Source: Bacillus sp. RO2 | GTDB lineage: Bacteria > Bacillota > Bacilli > Bacillales > Bacillaceae_I | Direction of reading: 5' to 3' | Assembly: GCF_012911845.1 (NCBI RefSeq) | Contig: NZ_JAAXCU010000026.1 | Coordinates: 1 to 64,000, forward strand | Length of the DNA: 64,000 nt | Part shown: in pieces, positions 55,932 to 64,000 of the stretch | Numbering within the stretch: the first letter of the stretch is position 1 | Layout of the letters: every line of letters begins with the position of its first letter | Notes under the pieces: generated by a model | Seen by the model: only the letters and a program-made list of their open reading frames with translations | What the model was told of the DNA's origin: nothing | Database searches by the model: none | Made by a program: the position numbers and the translations under genes

Positions 55932-56849
55932 TCAAAACTCATAATAACTCCACTGATGTACACCGTTAGTGTTCAAGTGTTTTTGTAGCACTCGCCTGAT
56001 CACCCGTTTTGCAAGTTTACCATTACCCCAGTCAAAAATCGCATTTGTAGTTATTTTCATCTCAGGAAACAGCATAGCAAAATGATGAACAATTGGTAGA
56101 ATACGTTTTTCCATAGTTTCTTTTTTCGAGCACACCGAACAATAACAGTAAGATCCCTTAGTAGTAAATTCTAACGAGTCACAATACGAGCAAGGGATGC
56201 CTTTTTGTAGCTCATCATATTGATAAGTGGGTGGAAAATAAAATGAAGCATTTGGGTTATGAAGGGACTTAAGTTTTTCTGCAAGTAGGTAATGGTTATT
56301 ATCTAGTCTTAAAGAGAGAGGATTAATGCTTTTTAGGAATCTATTAATCTGACCTGGGTATACGAATTGCTTGATGATGGGTGCTTGATATAGCGTGAAT
56401 TCGGGGTTAACGAACACTACGTATGATTGAATAGTCATATTACTACCGAGCTGCTGTAAAAGTTGTCGGAACAAAGACTCGCTTCTATTTAGTTGAATAA
56501 GCGGGTTGGTTATTTCAGAATGTGGTGGGACGCTTGTATAAAGGCGGTCTTTTTCATAAAAATAATCCCCTTCGAAATTTTTCACTTCAATTATGTAAAG
56601 GGTCTCTGGGACAATGATCAGTGAGTCAATTTGAAATGTATTTTTGTTGTGGGGAAGAAGTAAGTCGTTGAGGATGAGACATTCGGCTTTAACAACTGAA
56701 GAAGTAACGTTATCAAATAGCAATTCTCCCTCGTACCCTTTTTGAAGGGCATAAAGGTGTTTCCTCTCATTATCGAGTAGATTTTTGCGAGAATTAAGTA
56801 ATTGATAAACTTCTAACTCGCGAGGTATAGTCCGAGCTTTATATATCAT
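55932..56849 (-). CDS. NERD-domain protein with zinc ribbon
   Basis: 305 residues. The NERD (nuclease-related) domain spans about 35-150, with the nuclease-like residues D...E-x-K in FQIDSLIIVPETLYIIEVKNF. A Cys4 zinc-ribbon follows (CSYCDS and CYCSVCSKK near 218-245), then a helical C-terminus with a cluster of basic residues (LAKRVIRRVLQKH). NERD proteins are often plasmid or DNA-processing linked; the active-site residues suggest, without proving, DNA cleavage. GGAG precedes ATG 56849. Confidence 0.83.
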   Translation of the reverse strand: MIYKARTIPRELEVYQLLNSRKNLLDNERKHLYALQKGYEGELLFDNVTSSVVKAECLILNDLLLPHNKNTFQIDSLIIVPETLYIIEVKNFEGDYFYEKDRLYTSVPPHSEITNPLIQLNRSESLFRQLLQQLGSNMTIQSYVVFVNPEFTLYQAPIIKQFVYPGQINRFLKSINPLSLRLDNNHYLLAEKLKSLHNPNASFYFPPTYQYDELQKGIPCSYCDSLEFTTKGSYCYCSVCSKKETMEKRILPIVHHFAMLFPEMKITTNAIFDWGNGKLAKRVIRRVLQKHLNTNGVHQWSYYEF

Positions 56850-56942
56850 GGCACACTCCTTTATTCATTGTACTTCTTACATTACCAATACTATAGTGTT
56901 AAAAAATTCAAATTTCATCCATTTGGTATCGTTGTGGTAATT

Positions 56943-57515
56943 ATGAAGACCTATCTTCCTTCGATGCCGTTCCACTGAAGTCCTCATCAGCCCTGTGAGG
57001 ACTTCTCTTTCATGAGAAGGGAACGAGAGAGGTCCTCATCCGTACAATGAGGACTTCACTTTCATGAAAAGGGTACACGAGAGGTCTTCATCCGTACAAT
57101 GAGGACTTCACTTTCATGAAAAGGGAACAGGAAAGGTCTTCATCCGTGCAATGAGGATCTCTCTAGCACGAAAAAGGAACGAGAGAGGTCTTCATCCGTG
57201 CGATGAGGACCTCTCTTTCATGAAAAGGGAACAGGAAAGGTCTTCATCCGTGCAATGAAGACCTCTCTAGCACGAAAAAGGAACGAGAGAGGTCTTCATC
57301 CGTACAATGAGGACCTCACTTTCATGAAAAGGGAACAGGAGAGGTCATCCGTGCAATGAGGACCTCTCTAGCACGAAAAAGGAACGAGAGAGGTCTTCAT
57401 CCGTACAATGAGGACCTCACTTTCATGAAAAGGGAACTGGAAAGGTCTTCATCCGTGCAATGAGGACCTCTCTTAAACGAAAAGAGAACGAGAGAGGTCT
57501 TCATTGTTTGACCTT
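56943..57515. repeat. Tandem array B2 of 52-bp hairpin units with 104-bp higher-order period
   Basis: AGGTC-type arms start at 56979, 57030, 57082, 57134, 57186, 57238, 57290, 57342, 57391, 57443 and 57495. Steps are 52 bp except 51 for the first and 49 for one unit that lost three bases of its arm. From 57082 the linkers alternate between TTTCATGAAAAGGGAACAGG and CTAGCACGAAAAAGGAACGAG, giving a 104-bp higher-order repeat. Arms: AGAGGTCTTCAT, loop CCGTGCA or CCGTACA, ATGAGGACCTCT. The rest of the 743-bp gap 56850-57592 holds only the terminator below. Confidence 0.95.
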
Positions 57516-57544
57516 AAGTTAAATGGTAAATGAAGAAACTGAAT

Positions 57545-57577
57545 AAAAAAGAACCGCCCGTGTGCAACAGGCGATCC
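57545..57577 (-). terminator. Imperfect terminator after the Gfo/Idh gene
   Basis: On the minus strand GATCGCCTGT, loop TGC, ACACGGGCGGTTC with a bulge, then TTTTTT. Confidence 0.5.
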
Positions 57578-57592
57578 TTTCAGGAGTATAGG

Positions 57593-58579
57593 TTAACTTT
57601 TGTCCGCCGGGTAGACCAGACCTATTTGTGCGCGGGCTTCTTCTATTAGCTCCATGGTTTGCAAGGAAGTACTATGAGAATTATTAGAAGATTCCTCCTC
57701 ACCAGATTTAATAAGGCGAATAAATTCTTCAGCCTCATAAAACATAGATTGACCCTTTTGAGGGACTGTAATATCTTCCTCTGTCCCGTCTTTAAACCTA
57801 ATCAGTATCTTCTCAGGTGTATGAATGGTATCTAAAATTATTGTTCCTTCTTCTCCTTGTATTTCGGAAGGGAGGTAGGAGTTTGCAATTTTGGAATAGG
57901 CGACAGAAGCATCCATTCCATCATAATTAAACAAGATGCTTCCTTGCCCATCCACTCCAGATTCCAACATATGTGATATAGCATGCAAAGCTTTTGGTTT
58001 ACCAAATAATGCAACCATGGGATAAATGGTATAGATACCGATGTCCATCAAGGCACCATTAGAAAATTCAGGCTTAAATGCATTAAGCACTGTTCCTTCC
58101 TTGTACTTATCATAGCGGGATGAATACTGACAATAACTTGCAACATAATTCCTGATCTGCCCGATTTTATGCAGGTTTTCTTTGACTGCCAAGAAGTTAG
58201 GAAGCAGGGTGCTTTTCATTGCTTCCATCAGAACCACGTTATTTCTTTTTGCCGCGGTCACCATCTCTGATAATTCTTTAGTATTTGAAGCTATCGGTTT
58301 TTCGCAAAGCACATGTTTACCTTGATCCATGCAGGCTATTGCCTGCTCGGCATGGAAAGAATTAGGGCTTGCAATATATACGGCATCCATTTCTTTGCTC
58401 TTTGTAAATTCATCTAGATTTGTATATGTAGTAGATACATTAAATTTATTACCAAAATCCTTTGCTGTTTCTTCTTTTCTGGAATAGACAGCTGTTAACA
58501 GAAAATCTTCATTCTCTTGTGCTGCATTGATGAATGATTCTGTTATCCAGTTGGTTCCAATCACTCCAAATCGTATCAA
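57593..58579 (-). CDS. Gfo/Idh/MocA family oxidoreductase
   Basis: 328-residue NAD(P)-dependent sugar/polyol-type dehydrogenase. N-terminal Rossmann domain: RFGVIGTNWITESFINAA (with GxGxxx-like turn), the family motif CEKPIASNTKE (EKP, catalytic Lys), and a C-terminal domain starting near 125. TTG 58579 is chosen because GAAGG is seven to eight bases upstream; GTG 58597 is less likely. Substrate unknown. It has a strong promoter of its own immediately upstream. Confidence 0.87.
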   Translation of the reverse strand: MIRFGVIGTNWITESFINAAQENEDFLLTAVYSRKEETAKDFGNKFNVSTTYTNLDEFTKSKEMDAVYIASPNSFHAEQAIACMDQGKHVLCEKPIASNTKELSEMVTAAKRNNVVLMEAMKSTLLPNFLAVKENLHKIGQIRNYVASYCQYSSRYDKYKEGTVLNAFKPEFSNGALMDIGIYTIYPMVALFGKPKALHAISHMLESGVDGQGSILFNYDGMDASVAYSKIANSYLPSEIQGEEGTIILDTIHTPEKILIRFKDGTEEDITVPQKGQSMFYEAEEFIRLIKSGEEESSNNSHSTSLQTMELIEEARAQIGLVYPADKS

Positions 58580-58612
58580 TCTAATACCTTCTTTCACTTA
58601 TAGAATGTAGAC

Positions 58613-58642
58613 AGTATAGCAGATATGGTGAAATAGTGGCAA
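58613..58642 (-). promoter_or_regulatory. Promoter of the Gfo/Idh gene
   Basis: On the minus strand TTGCCA (58642-58637), 18-bp spacer, TATACT (58618-58613) with an extended TG. The -35 begins inside the T run of the small RNA's terminator. Confidence 0.75.
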
Positions 58643-58760
58643 AAAAAAGAAGGTACCTATAAAGGTACCTTCCTGCGTATTGAGGCGAGGGACAGCATGA
58701 CCACATTCATGCCTTGCTCAAAGAGCGCGTCCGTCGACTTACACAATTCAGCTCATCGCA
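58641..58760 (-). ncRNA. Candidate structured small RNA, ~120 nt, class unknown
   Basis: Between the Gfo/Idh and M20 peptidase genes, the minus strand has an extended -10 promoter (TGTTATAGT, 58774-58766) and ends at a perfect intrinsic terminator: GAAGGTACC (58672-58664), loop TTTATA, GGTACCTTC (58657-58649), T8 (58648-58641). In between, several helices can form: TGCG...CGCA and GAG...CTC closing ends, GGAC (58732-58729) with GTCC (58693-58690), GCTC-TTT-GAGC, and GCATGA-ATGTGG-TCATGC. That gives a multibranched fold. I do not recognise the class, and it matches no riboswitch motif I know. The downstream gene has a separate promoter, so an independent sRNA is more likely than a leader. Confidence 0.6.
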
Positions 58761-58765
58761 TAATT

Positions 58766-58774
58766 ACTATAACA
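58766..58774 (-). promoter_or_regulatory. Extended -10 promoter for the candidate small RNA
   Basis: Minus strand TGTTATAGT; a weak -35, TTATGT, lies 18 bp upstream. Confidence 0.5.
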
Positions 58775-58966
58775 TAGATTAGCGATAGTACATAATTGAT
58801 AGTTTATTCAGATAAAATTTCTTTTTTGAAGAAAATAGGTTTGAACTCTTGCAATAGGTAGAATAAAGGAAATATAGGACTTTATAAGTAGAAAAGGTAT
58901 AATGGTAAATGAATATATATATGTATATAAAAAGTGTATGCGTCTAAAATGTCAGGAGAGAGTAAG

Positions 58967-60100
58967 ATGAAAGAGTTTTTACAAAATAAACAATCTGAAA
59001 TGCTAGAGTTGTTGGAAAAACTGGTCAATATTGATAGTGGATCTACTTCGAAGGAGGGAATTGATCAAATTGGGTCTATCTTATCAAAAGAATATAGAAC
59101 AATCGGATTTTCCGTTCAAGTGCTAGAAGAAGAAAAGTATGGAAATCATCTAGTTATTCAACACCCTTTAGCAAAAGAGCCAAAAATAATAATTGTTGCA
59201 CATATGGATACTGTATTTCCTAACGGCACAGTACAAAGTAGACCGTTTAAAGTAGTGGGTGAAAGGGCATATGGACCTGGTGTCATAGATATGAAAGCCA
59301 GCCAAGTTTCCATACTCTATGCAATGAAAGCGTTAATCCATACCCATTCTAAAGCTTACCAAGATGTTGTTCTTGTGTTGAACAGTGATGAAGAGATTGG
59401 ATCTCCTTCCTCCAAATCGCTAATCGAGAGCAAAGCAAAGGATAAAAAATATGCGCTAATCATGGAACCAGCGAGAAAAGATGGTTCTTTAGTAACTTCC
59501 AGAAGAGGAAAAGGAAAATATACCATAAATGTTCGTGGCCGTGCAGCGCACTCTGGAATAGAACCTGAAAAAGGGAGAAGTGCAATCGAAGAACTGGCAC
59601 ATAAAGTTATTCAGTTACATGCCCTTAATGATCATTCCAAGGGAATCAGTGTCAATGTCGGTTTAATTGAGGGAGGATCCTCTGTCAATACAGTGTCTGA
59701 TAGTGCAGTCGCACATGTAGACATAAGGATTACTGAACGAGAACAAGCAAAACCTATTGAACGGAAATTGGAAAAGATCTGTGCATCTACAGATGTCAAA
59801 GGAACAGAGGTCGAGTTAGTTGGCGAAATGAACAGGCTTCCCATGGAAAAGACAGAGCGCACAGAATCTTTGCTACATGTCATTGAAAAAGTTGGTGAAC
59901 AAATAGGAGTAGAAGTAAAAGACACAGCTACAGGCGGTGGATCTGATGCCTCCTTTACGGCTGCAATGGGAATTGCCACCGTTGACGGAATGGGCCCCGT
60001 CGGTGGAAATGCCCATAGCGAGGAGGAATATTTAGAAATTCCTTCTCTAACAGAGCGAACGGAACTTCTGGCAAAAACGATTGCCGCTTTGGGAGAGTAA
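58967..60100 (+). CDS. M20 family metallopeptidase (carboxypeptidase G2-like)
   Basis: 377-residue zinc peptidase resembling glutamate carboxypeptidases. Metal ligands in order: His in AHMDTVFPNG, Asp in GVIDMKAS, Glu pair in NSDEEIGSPSS, Glu in MEPARKDG, and His in GNAHSEEEYL. The dimerisation domain sits between about 175 and 290. No signal peptide is seen, so it is cytoplasmic. ATG 58967 follows AGGAGAG by six bases; the earlier start at 58934 has no RBS. TATAAT occurs at 58898-58903 with a poor -35. The gene ends at a terminator before the arginine operon. Confidence 0.87.
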   Translation: MKEFLQNKQSEMLELLEKLVNIDSGSTSKEGIDQIGSILSKEYRTIGFSVQVLEEEKYGNHLVIQHPLAKEPKIIIVAHMDTVFPNGTVQSRPFKVVGERAYGPGVIDMKASQVSILYAMKALIHTHSKAYQDVVLVLNSDEEIGSPSSKSLIESKAKDKKYALIMEPARKDGSLVTSRRGKGKYTINVRGRAAHSGIEPEKGRSAIEELAHKVIQLHALNDHSKGISVNVGLIEGGSSVNTVSDSAVAHVDIRITEREQAKPIERKLEKICASTDVKGTEVELVGEMNRLPMEKTERTESLLHVIEKVGEQIGVEVKDTATGGGSDASFTAAMGIATVDGMGPVGGNAHSEEEYLEIPSLTERTELLAKTIAALGE

Positions 60101-60110
60101 AATTTATTAG

Positions 60111-60148
60111 AGATGACCTTGTTTAAATTCCAGGGTCATCTTTTTTTT
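60111..60148 (+). terminator. Intrinsic terminator before the arg operon
   Basis: AGATGACC (60111-60118), 15-nt loop, GGTCATCT (60134-60141), then seven more Ts. Confidence 0.88.
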
Positions 60149-60167
60149 GAACTTTTTTAAAAAACAT

Positions 60168-60197
60168 ATTGTATTTTTATACATACGTAGTTATAAT
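60168..60197 (+). promoter_or_regulatory. Sigma-A promoter with overlapping ArgR/AhrC box
   Basis: TTGTAT (60169-60174), 17-bp spacer, TATAAT (60192-60197). The stretch 60168-60185 fits the ARG box pattern TNTGNATWWWWATNCANA at 17 of 18 positions and covers the -35 and part of the spacer, so AhrC/ArgR with arginine would block RNA polymerase. Only one box was seen. Confidence 0.8.
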
Positions 60198-60224
60198 AAT
60201 TCATATTATTAACGCAGGGAGAGG

Positions 60225-61271
60225 ATGAAGGACTTGAAGGTTGGAATTATTGGAGCGAACGGATATAGTGGTGCAGAACTTGTTAGAATTCTAATGCAGC
60301 ATCCGGATGTGGAATTGAGCTTTCTTGGATCCCACTCAACTAGTGGAACACTGATTACAGAACAATATCCCCATTTACAAGGGATAATGGAGAGTAGATT
60401 AGAAGAAATGAAGATGGACGACTTGATGGGAAGTTCAGATTTGTTCTTTTTTGCTACACCATCTGGAGTTGCTAAAAACCTAGTTTATAAATTTGTAGAA
60501 AAAGAGATTCCTTGTATTGATCTTTCTGGAGACCACCGTTTAAAAGATTCTCTATTATACGACAAATGGTATAAATATTCATCAGCGCCAGATAGTATTT
60601 TACAAAAGTCTACATATGGATTGCCGGAACTTTTCAGGGAAGAAATTAAATATTCTACTTTAATTGCAAATCCTGGCTGTTACCCTACTGCCACATTGCT
60701 AGGTCTTGCACCATTATTAAAGAACAAATTGATAAACGAGAACAGTATCATAATTGATGGGAAATCAGGAGTTACCGGAGCAGGCAGAAAGGCTTCGATG
60801 GGAACTCATTATTGTGAGATTAATGAAAATGTAAAAGCTTATAAACTTGGGAATCATCAGCATATACCGGAAATGGAACAAGTAATTCAGACGTACTGCG
60901 GGATAGATGCAACAATCACTTTTACTCCACATCTCATCCCAATGACCAGAGGAATCTTGTGCACGATTTATTGTGACCTGAACCAATCATTTACAACGAA
61001 AGATGCTTTAGCACTTTATCATGATTTCTATCAAAACGAGTATTTTGTTCGGATTAGAAGAGAAGATCAATGGCCTGCCACCAAAGAGGTTTACAGCTCC
61101 AACTATTGTGACCTGGGACTAACAGTGGACGAAAGAACCAACAGAATCATAATTGTGTCTGTTATCGACAATGTTATGAAAGGCGCATCAGGGCAAGCAG
61201 TTCAAAATATGAACATAATGAACGGGTGGAACGAACAAACAGGACTCAAAATAACACCTGTCTATCCATAA
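60225..61271 (+). CDS. argC: N-acetyl-gamma-glutamyl-phosphate reductase
   Basis: 348 residues; third enzyme of arginine synthesis, reducing N-acetylglutamyl phosphate to the semialdehyde with NADPH. N-terminal GIIGANGYSGAELVRIL is the nucleotide-binding site. Catalytic Cys152 lies in IANPGCYPTA, and His in TFTPHLIPMTRGI. ATG 60225 directly follows GGGAGAGG with almost no gap; TTG 60234 (nine bases after GAGAGG) is an alternative and would give the usual start KVGIIGA. First gene of argCJBD, controlled by the ARG box. Confidence 0.95.
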   Translation: MKDLKVGIIGANGYSGAELVRILMQHPDVELSFLGSHSTSGTLITEQYPHLQGIMESRLEEMKMDDLMGSSDLFFFATPSGVAKNLVYKFVEKEIPCIDLSGDHRLKDSLLYDKWYKYSSAPDSILQKSTYGLPELFREEIKYSTLIANPGCYPTATLLGLAPLLKNKLINENSIIIDGKSGVTGAGRKASMGTHYCEINENVKAYKLGNHQHIPEMEQVIQTYCGIDATITFTPHLIPMTRGILCTIYCDLNQSFTTKDALALYHDFYQNEYFVRIRREDQWPATKEVYSSNYCDLGLTVDERTNRIIIVSVIDNVMKGASGQAVQNMNIMNGWNEQTGLKITPVYP

Positions 61272-61285
61272 AAAGAGGTGAAGAT

Positions 61286-62524
61286 ATGAAAGTGGAAGTT
61301 TTATCCAAAAAAGAGAAATGGATTGCTATGAACAATGGAAATATATGTACTCCAAAAGGCTTTTCCGCCGGTGGGCTGCACTGCGGGATAAAACGTAAAC
61401 GTAAAGACCTTGGCTGGATCTATAGTGAAGTACCTGCAACAGCAGCAGCAGTATACACAACCAATCAGTTTCAGGCACCGCCTCTCAAAGTTTCAAAAGA
61501 AAGCATTAACACAAACGGATTCCTTCAAGGAGTCATCGTTAACTCAGGTAATGCTAACTCATGTACGGGAAAAGAAGGATTACAAAACGCCTATAAAATG
61601 AGACAAATATTTGCTGACAAAGCTGGTATAGAACCGCATAACGTAGCTGTCATTTCCACAGGAGTGATCGGGGAACAACTTCCTATGAGAAAGATAACTA
61701 AAGGGGTGGAATCGATATCAGGTCTAGAAAACTCTAATGATGGCTGTTCATTTGAAGAAGCTATCCTGACTACAGACACGTTTACTAAACACATATGTCT
61801 TCAGTTAGAGACAGAAAATAAAGTTTATACAATAGCAGGAGCTGCAAAGGGTTCAGGAATGGTACATCCTAATATGGCAACTATGCTTGGATTTGTCACA
61901 ACAGATATCAACATAGACCCTGAAGCATTACAACAAGCTTTAAGAGATGTAACGGCAGGGACATTTAATATGATTACCGTGGACGGAGATACAAGTACAA
62001 ATGACATGGTGCTTGTATTGGCAAATGGTATGGCTGGTAATAAACAATGGACGCAAGATGACGATGAATATGTTCTGTTTAAGGAAGGACTTCATATTGT
62101 CTGCCAATCACTCTCTCAACAAATAGCACGAGACGGTGAAGGAGCTACTAAGTTAATCGAAGTACAAGTAAATGGGGCTGTTACGACGCACGATGCACAA
62201 GTAGTTGCAAAAACCATTGTCGGCTCAAGCTTGGTGAAAACGGCGGTTTTTGGTCAGGACCCAAACTGGGGCAGAATCGTGTCAGCAGTGGGGTATAGCG
62301 GAATTACGATCAATACGGAAAAAATTAAATTGAAGATAGGACCTATCTTAATTGTAGAAGACGGTATGCCTGTTTCATTCTGTGAAGAGGAAGCCAAATC
62401 CTATTTGAAGAATGAAAAAATTGAAATTACTGTAGATCTTCATGCCGGAAACGAAAATGCTACGGCATGGGGTTGTGATTTATCCTACGATTATGTACGA
62501 ATCAATGCATCTTATCGAACTTGA
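61286..62524 (+). CDS. argJ: Bifunctional ornithine acetyltransferase/N-acetylglutamate synthase
   Basis: 412-residue ArgJ that recycles the acetyl group from N-acetylornithine to glutamate, and may also use acetyl-CoA. Autocleavage at the conserved Ala198-Thr199 in VHPNMATML makes alpha and beta subunits with Thr as nucleophile. Other conserved parts are NSGNANSCTG, MITVDGDTSTND and GQDPNWGRIV. ATG 61286 follows AGAGGTGA; the longer start at 61226, within argC, is rejected. It starts 14 bp after argC. Confidence 0.95.
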   Translation: MKVEVLSKKEKWIAMNNGNICTPKGFSAGGLHCGIKRKRKDLGWIYSEVPATAAAVYTTNQFQAPPLKVSKESINTNGFLQGVIVNSGNANSCTGKEGLQNAYKMRQIFADKAGIEPHNVAVISTGVIGEQLPMRKITKGVESISGLENSNDGCSFEEAILTTDTFTKHICLQLETENKVYTIAGAAKGSGMVHPNMATMLGFVTTDINIDPEALQQALRDVTAGTFNMITVDGDTSTNDMVLVLANGMAGNKQWTQDDDEYVLFKEGLHIVCQSLSQQIARDGEGATKLIEVQVNGAVTTHDAQVVAKTIVGSSLVKTAVFGQDPNWGRIVSAVGYSGITINTEKIKLKIGPILIVEDGMPVSFCEEEAKSYLKNEKIEITVDLHAGNENATAWGCDLSYDYVRINASYRT

Positions 62525-62537
62525 AGGAGGCCAGATA

Positions 62538-63335
62538 ATGAATATACTCGTAATAAAGTGTGGGGGCAGTACAATTGAGAAACTTTCCCCCTCTTTTTTT
62601 ACTGAATTAGTGGAATTAAAAAACAAGCATCAAATTCAACCCATTGTAGTTCATGGAGGGGGACCTTCTATTTCTACTATTTTGTCCTCCTTAGATGTGG
62701 AAACCACTTTCGTAAAAGGTTTAAGAAAAACGACAGAACCTGTATTGGAAGTAGTGGAAATGGTCTTGTCAGGATCGATGAACAAGCATCTTGTTCGCCA
62801 AGTAATGAAAGCCGGCGGCAATGCTATGGGTTTAAGTGGAGTAGATGGGAAGTTTCTTATCGCAAAACCAATTGCCAATGCAGAGGAGCTAGGGTTAGTT
62901 GGTGAAATTGTGGATGTAAATAAAGAATTATTGCTTCCAATTATGGAACAAGGGATCATTCCAATCATTTCACCGGTTGCTGTTGATACAGACGGCCAGC
63001 ACTTCAACATTAATGCGGATATGGCAGCAGCTGCTGTTGCTACAGCATTCCGTGCGCCGCTTTGTATGATCACAGATGTTGATGGCGTGCTTGTAGGAGA
63101 CTCTATCATGTCAAAGTTATCAGATATAGAAGTTTATAGCTTAATAGAAAATAATCGAATAACAGGTGGGATGATTCCGAAAGTGGAAGCTGCCATTCAA
63201 TGCTTATTAAAAGGGGTGAGTAAAATTGGAATAATTAATGGCACTGCAACGGATGCCTTAACCAATTTCGCATTGAACCATACAAGTGCAGGTACATCAT
63301 TCTATCTTGAGGAGGTTATGGAAAAAAGTGTCTAA
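62538..63335 (+). CDS. argB: Acetylglutamate kinase
   Basis: 265-residue amino acid kinase fold enzyme, second step of arginine synthesis. Motifs: VIKCGGS at the N-terminus (ATP), VVHGGGPSIS (acetylglutamate and phosphate), and ITDVDGVL, then GGMIPKVEAA near the C-terminus. The protein lacks the N-terminal helix of arginine-sensitive kinases, so feedback inhibition is less likely than repression by ArgR (inference). ATG 62538 follows AAGGAGG by seven bases. The stop overlaps the argD start. Confidence 0.95.
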   Translation: MNILVIKCGGSTIEKLSPSFFTELVELKNKHQIQPIVVHGGGPSISTILSSLDVETTFVKGLRKTTEPVLEVVEMVLSGSMNKHLVRQVMKAGGNAMGLSGVDGKFLIAKPIANAEELGLVGEIVDVNKELLLPIMEQGIIPIISPVAVDTDGQHFNINADMAAAAVATAFRAPLCMITDVDGVLVGDSIMSKLSDIEVYSLIENNRITGGMIPKVEAAIQCLLKGVSKIGIINGTATDALTNFALNHTSAGTSFYLEEVMEKSV

Positions 63336-64000
63336 ATCTGCTACTGATTACTCACCAATAATGAATACATACAGCAGGCTGCCTTTATCTATCCAAAAAG
63401 GTAAAGGAACATATGTCTGGTCTGACAAGAATGAAGCATATCTCGATTACACTTCGGGAATTGCAACATGCAATCTCGGACATTGTCCACCGCAAGTAGA
63501 GAAGGCTCTTAAGGAGCAACTTTCAGAGCTTTGGCATACGTCCAACCTTTATCATGTTCCAAAACAGGAAGAACTTGCTCGCCTACTGGTGGAAAAATCC
63601 TGCTTTGATCAGGTTTTTTTCTGTAATAGCGGTGCTGAGGCAAATGAGGCTGCTATTAAGCTTGTAAGGGCCATTGCCAATAACAATCGTAAAAAGCAAG
63701 CTAGCATTGTTACTTTTCAACAAAGCTTTCACGGGAGAACCTTGGCTACAGTGGCTGCAACAGGTCAAGAGAAAATCAAGTCTGGATTTGAACCGATGCT
63801 AGAAGGGTTTATCCATTTGTGTTATAACGATTACCAATCTCTCCAAACAATAAGAGAACTGGAACCAACCGCTGTCATGTTAGAACTTCTTCAAGGCGAG
63901 GGTGGAGTGGTACCGGCAGATCCTGACTGGGTAAAAGAACTGTCTACTATATGTAAGGAGAATGGAATAATACTTGTAGTTGATGAAGTGCAAACGGGAA
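63328..64000 (+). CDS. argD: Acetylornithine aminotransferase (partial, runs off the window)
   Basis: Only the first 224 residues are in the window. PLP aminotransferase class III of the ArgD type: NTYSRLPLSIQKGKGTYVW, YLDYTSGIATCNLGHCPP, FFCNSGAEANEAAIKLVR (PLP phosphate site), and VVDEVQTG near the end; the Schiff-base lysine would lie further on. GTG 63328 overlaps argB by eight bases; the SD GAGGAGG is 12 bases upstream, which is long. It completes the argCJBD order known from B. subtilis. Confidence 0.93.
   Translation, partial: MSKSATDYSPIMNTYSRLPLSIQKGKGTYVWSDKNEAYLDYTSGIATCNLGHCPPQVEKALKEQLSELWHTSNLYHVPKQEELARLLVEKSCFDQVFFCNSGAEANEAAIKLVRAIANNNRKKQASIVTFQQSFHGRTLATVAATGQEKIKSGFEPMLEGFIHLCYNDYQSLQTIRELEPTAVMLELLQGEGGVVPADPDWVKELSTICKENGIILVVDEVQTG

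Noticed and set aside
55000-57520. Long ORFs through arrays B1 and B2
   Set aside because: Frames open in one unit meet TGA after at most about two units because the 52-bp period shifts the frame; no SD precedes them.
58641-58760. Riboswitch leader of the Gfo/Idh gene
   Set aside because: A strong promoter for that gene (TTGCCA-18-TATACT with extended TG) lies after the terminator, so a separate small RNA is the better reading; a leader is not fully excluded.

Overview
The window comes from a low-GC, endospore-forming Gram-positive bacterium of the family Bacillaceae. The grounds are the AGGAGG-type ribosome binding sites, frequent TTG/GTG starts and dense intrinsic terminators. Spore genes are present (CotX-like coat protein, YhcN/YlaJ lipoprotein, SleB/CwlJ hydrolase), as are gene pairs known from Bacillus subtilis: yojN-yojO, xpaC-yaaN, ykvS-ykvT and argCJBD. 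I cannot assign a species. No rRNA, tRNA, complete insertion sequence, prophage or CRISPR array was seen.

Layout. 1-1.1 kb is non-coding and holds a tandem array of 52-bp hairpin units and a dispersed ~110-bp repeat. 1.1-12.6 kb is an aromatic amino acid catabolic region. It has a hot-dog thioesterase, phenylalanine dehydrogenase, and a complete E1alpha-E1beta-E2-E3 2-oxo acid dehydrogenase complex. These are followed by 4-hydroxyphenylpyruvate dioxygenase, a HisC-like aminotransferase, a flavin reductase-like protein, a fumarylacetoacetase-family hydrolase and homogentisate dioxygenase. 13-32 kb holds unrelated housekeeping and envelope genes: a CAP protein, a MATE pump, a Mn-riboswitch-controlled TerC protein, YojN/YojO, GabD, XpaC/TelA, spore hydrolase YkvT and a phospholipase D-like protein. 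32-47.5 kb has a hemolysin III-like protein, a TTCGGTCA-rich satellite, an AI-2E exporter-like protein, an ABC-F protein, an aldehyde dehydrogenase with a DUF779 partner and a cre-like site, RecQ, MsrA and an NrnB-like DHH protein. 47.5-58.6 kb has a DUF3900 protein, an Fsr-like MFS pump, threonine aldolase, a YngI-like acyl-CoA synthetase, a coiled-coil protein, spore coat genes, and a GNAT and a NERD gene lying between two further 52-bp hairpin arrays. 58.6-58.8 kb appears to encode a small structured RNA with its own promoter and terminator. 60.2-64 kb is the arginine operon argC-argJ-argB-argD (argD runs off the end), preceded by an ArgR/AhrC-type box.

How genes work together. PheDH should turn phenylalanine into phenylpyruvate, and the adjoining dehydrogenase complex could turn a 2-oxo acid, perhaps phenylpyruvate itself, into an acyl-CoA (inference). 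The aminotransferase, Hpd, homogentisate dioxygenase and hydrolase form the homogentisate route for tyrosine. A maleylacetoacetate isomerase is missing from the cluster.

Most notable are three things: the family of 52-bp phased hairpin arrays (one class carries a Shine-Dalgarno-led 14-codon ORF in every unit), the candidate small RNA near 58.7 kb, and the phenylalanine dehydrogenase/2-oxo acid dehydrogenase operon with an unusually degenerate E3 subunit.
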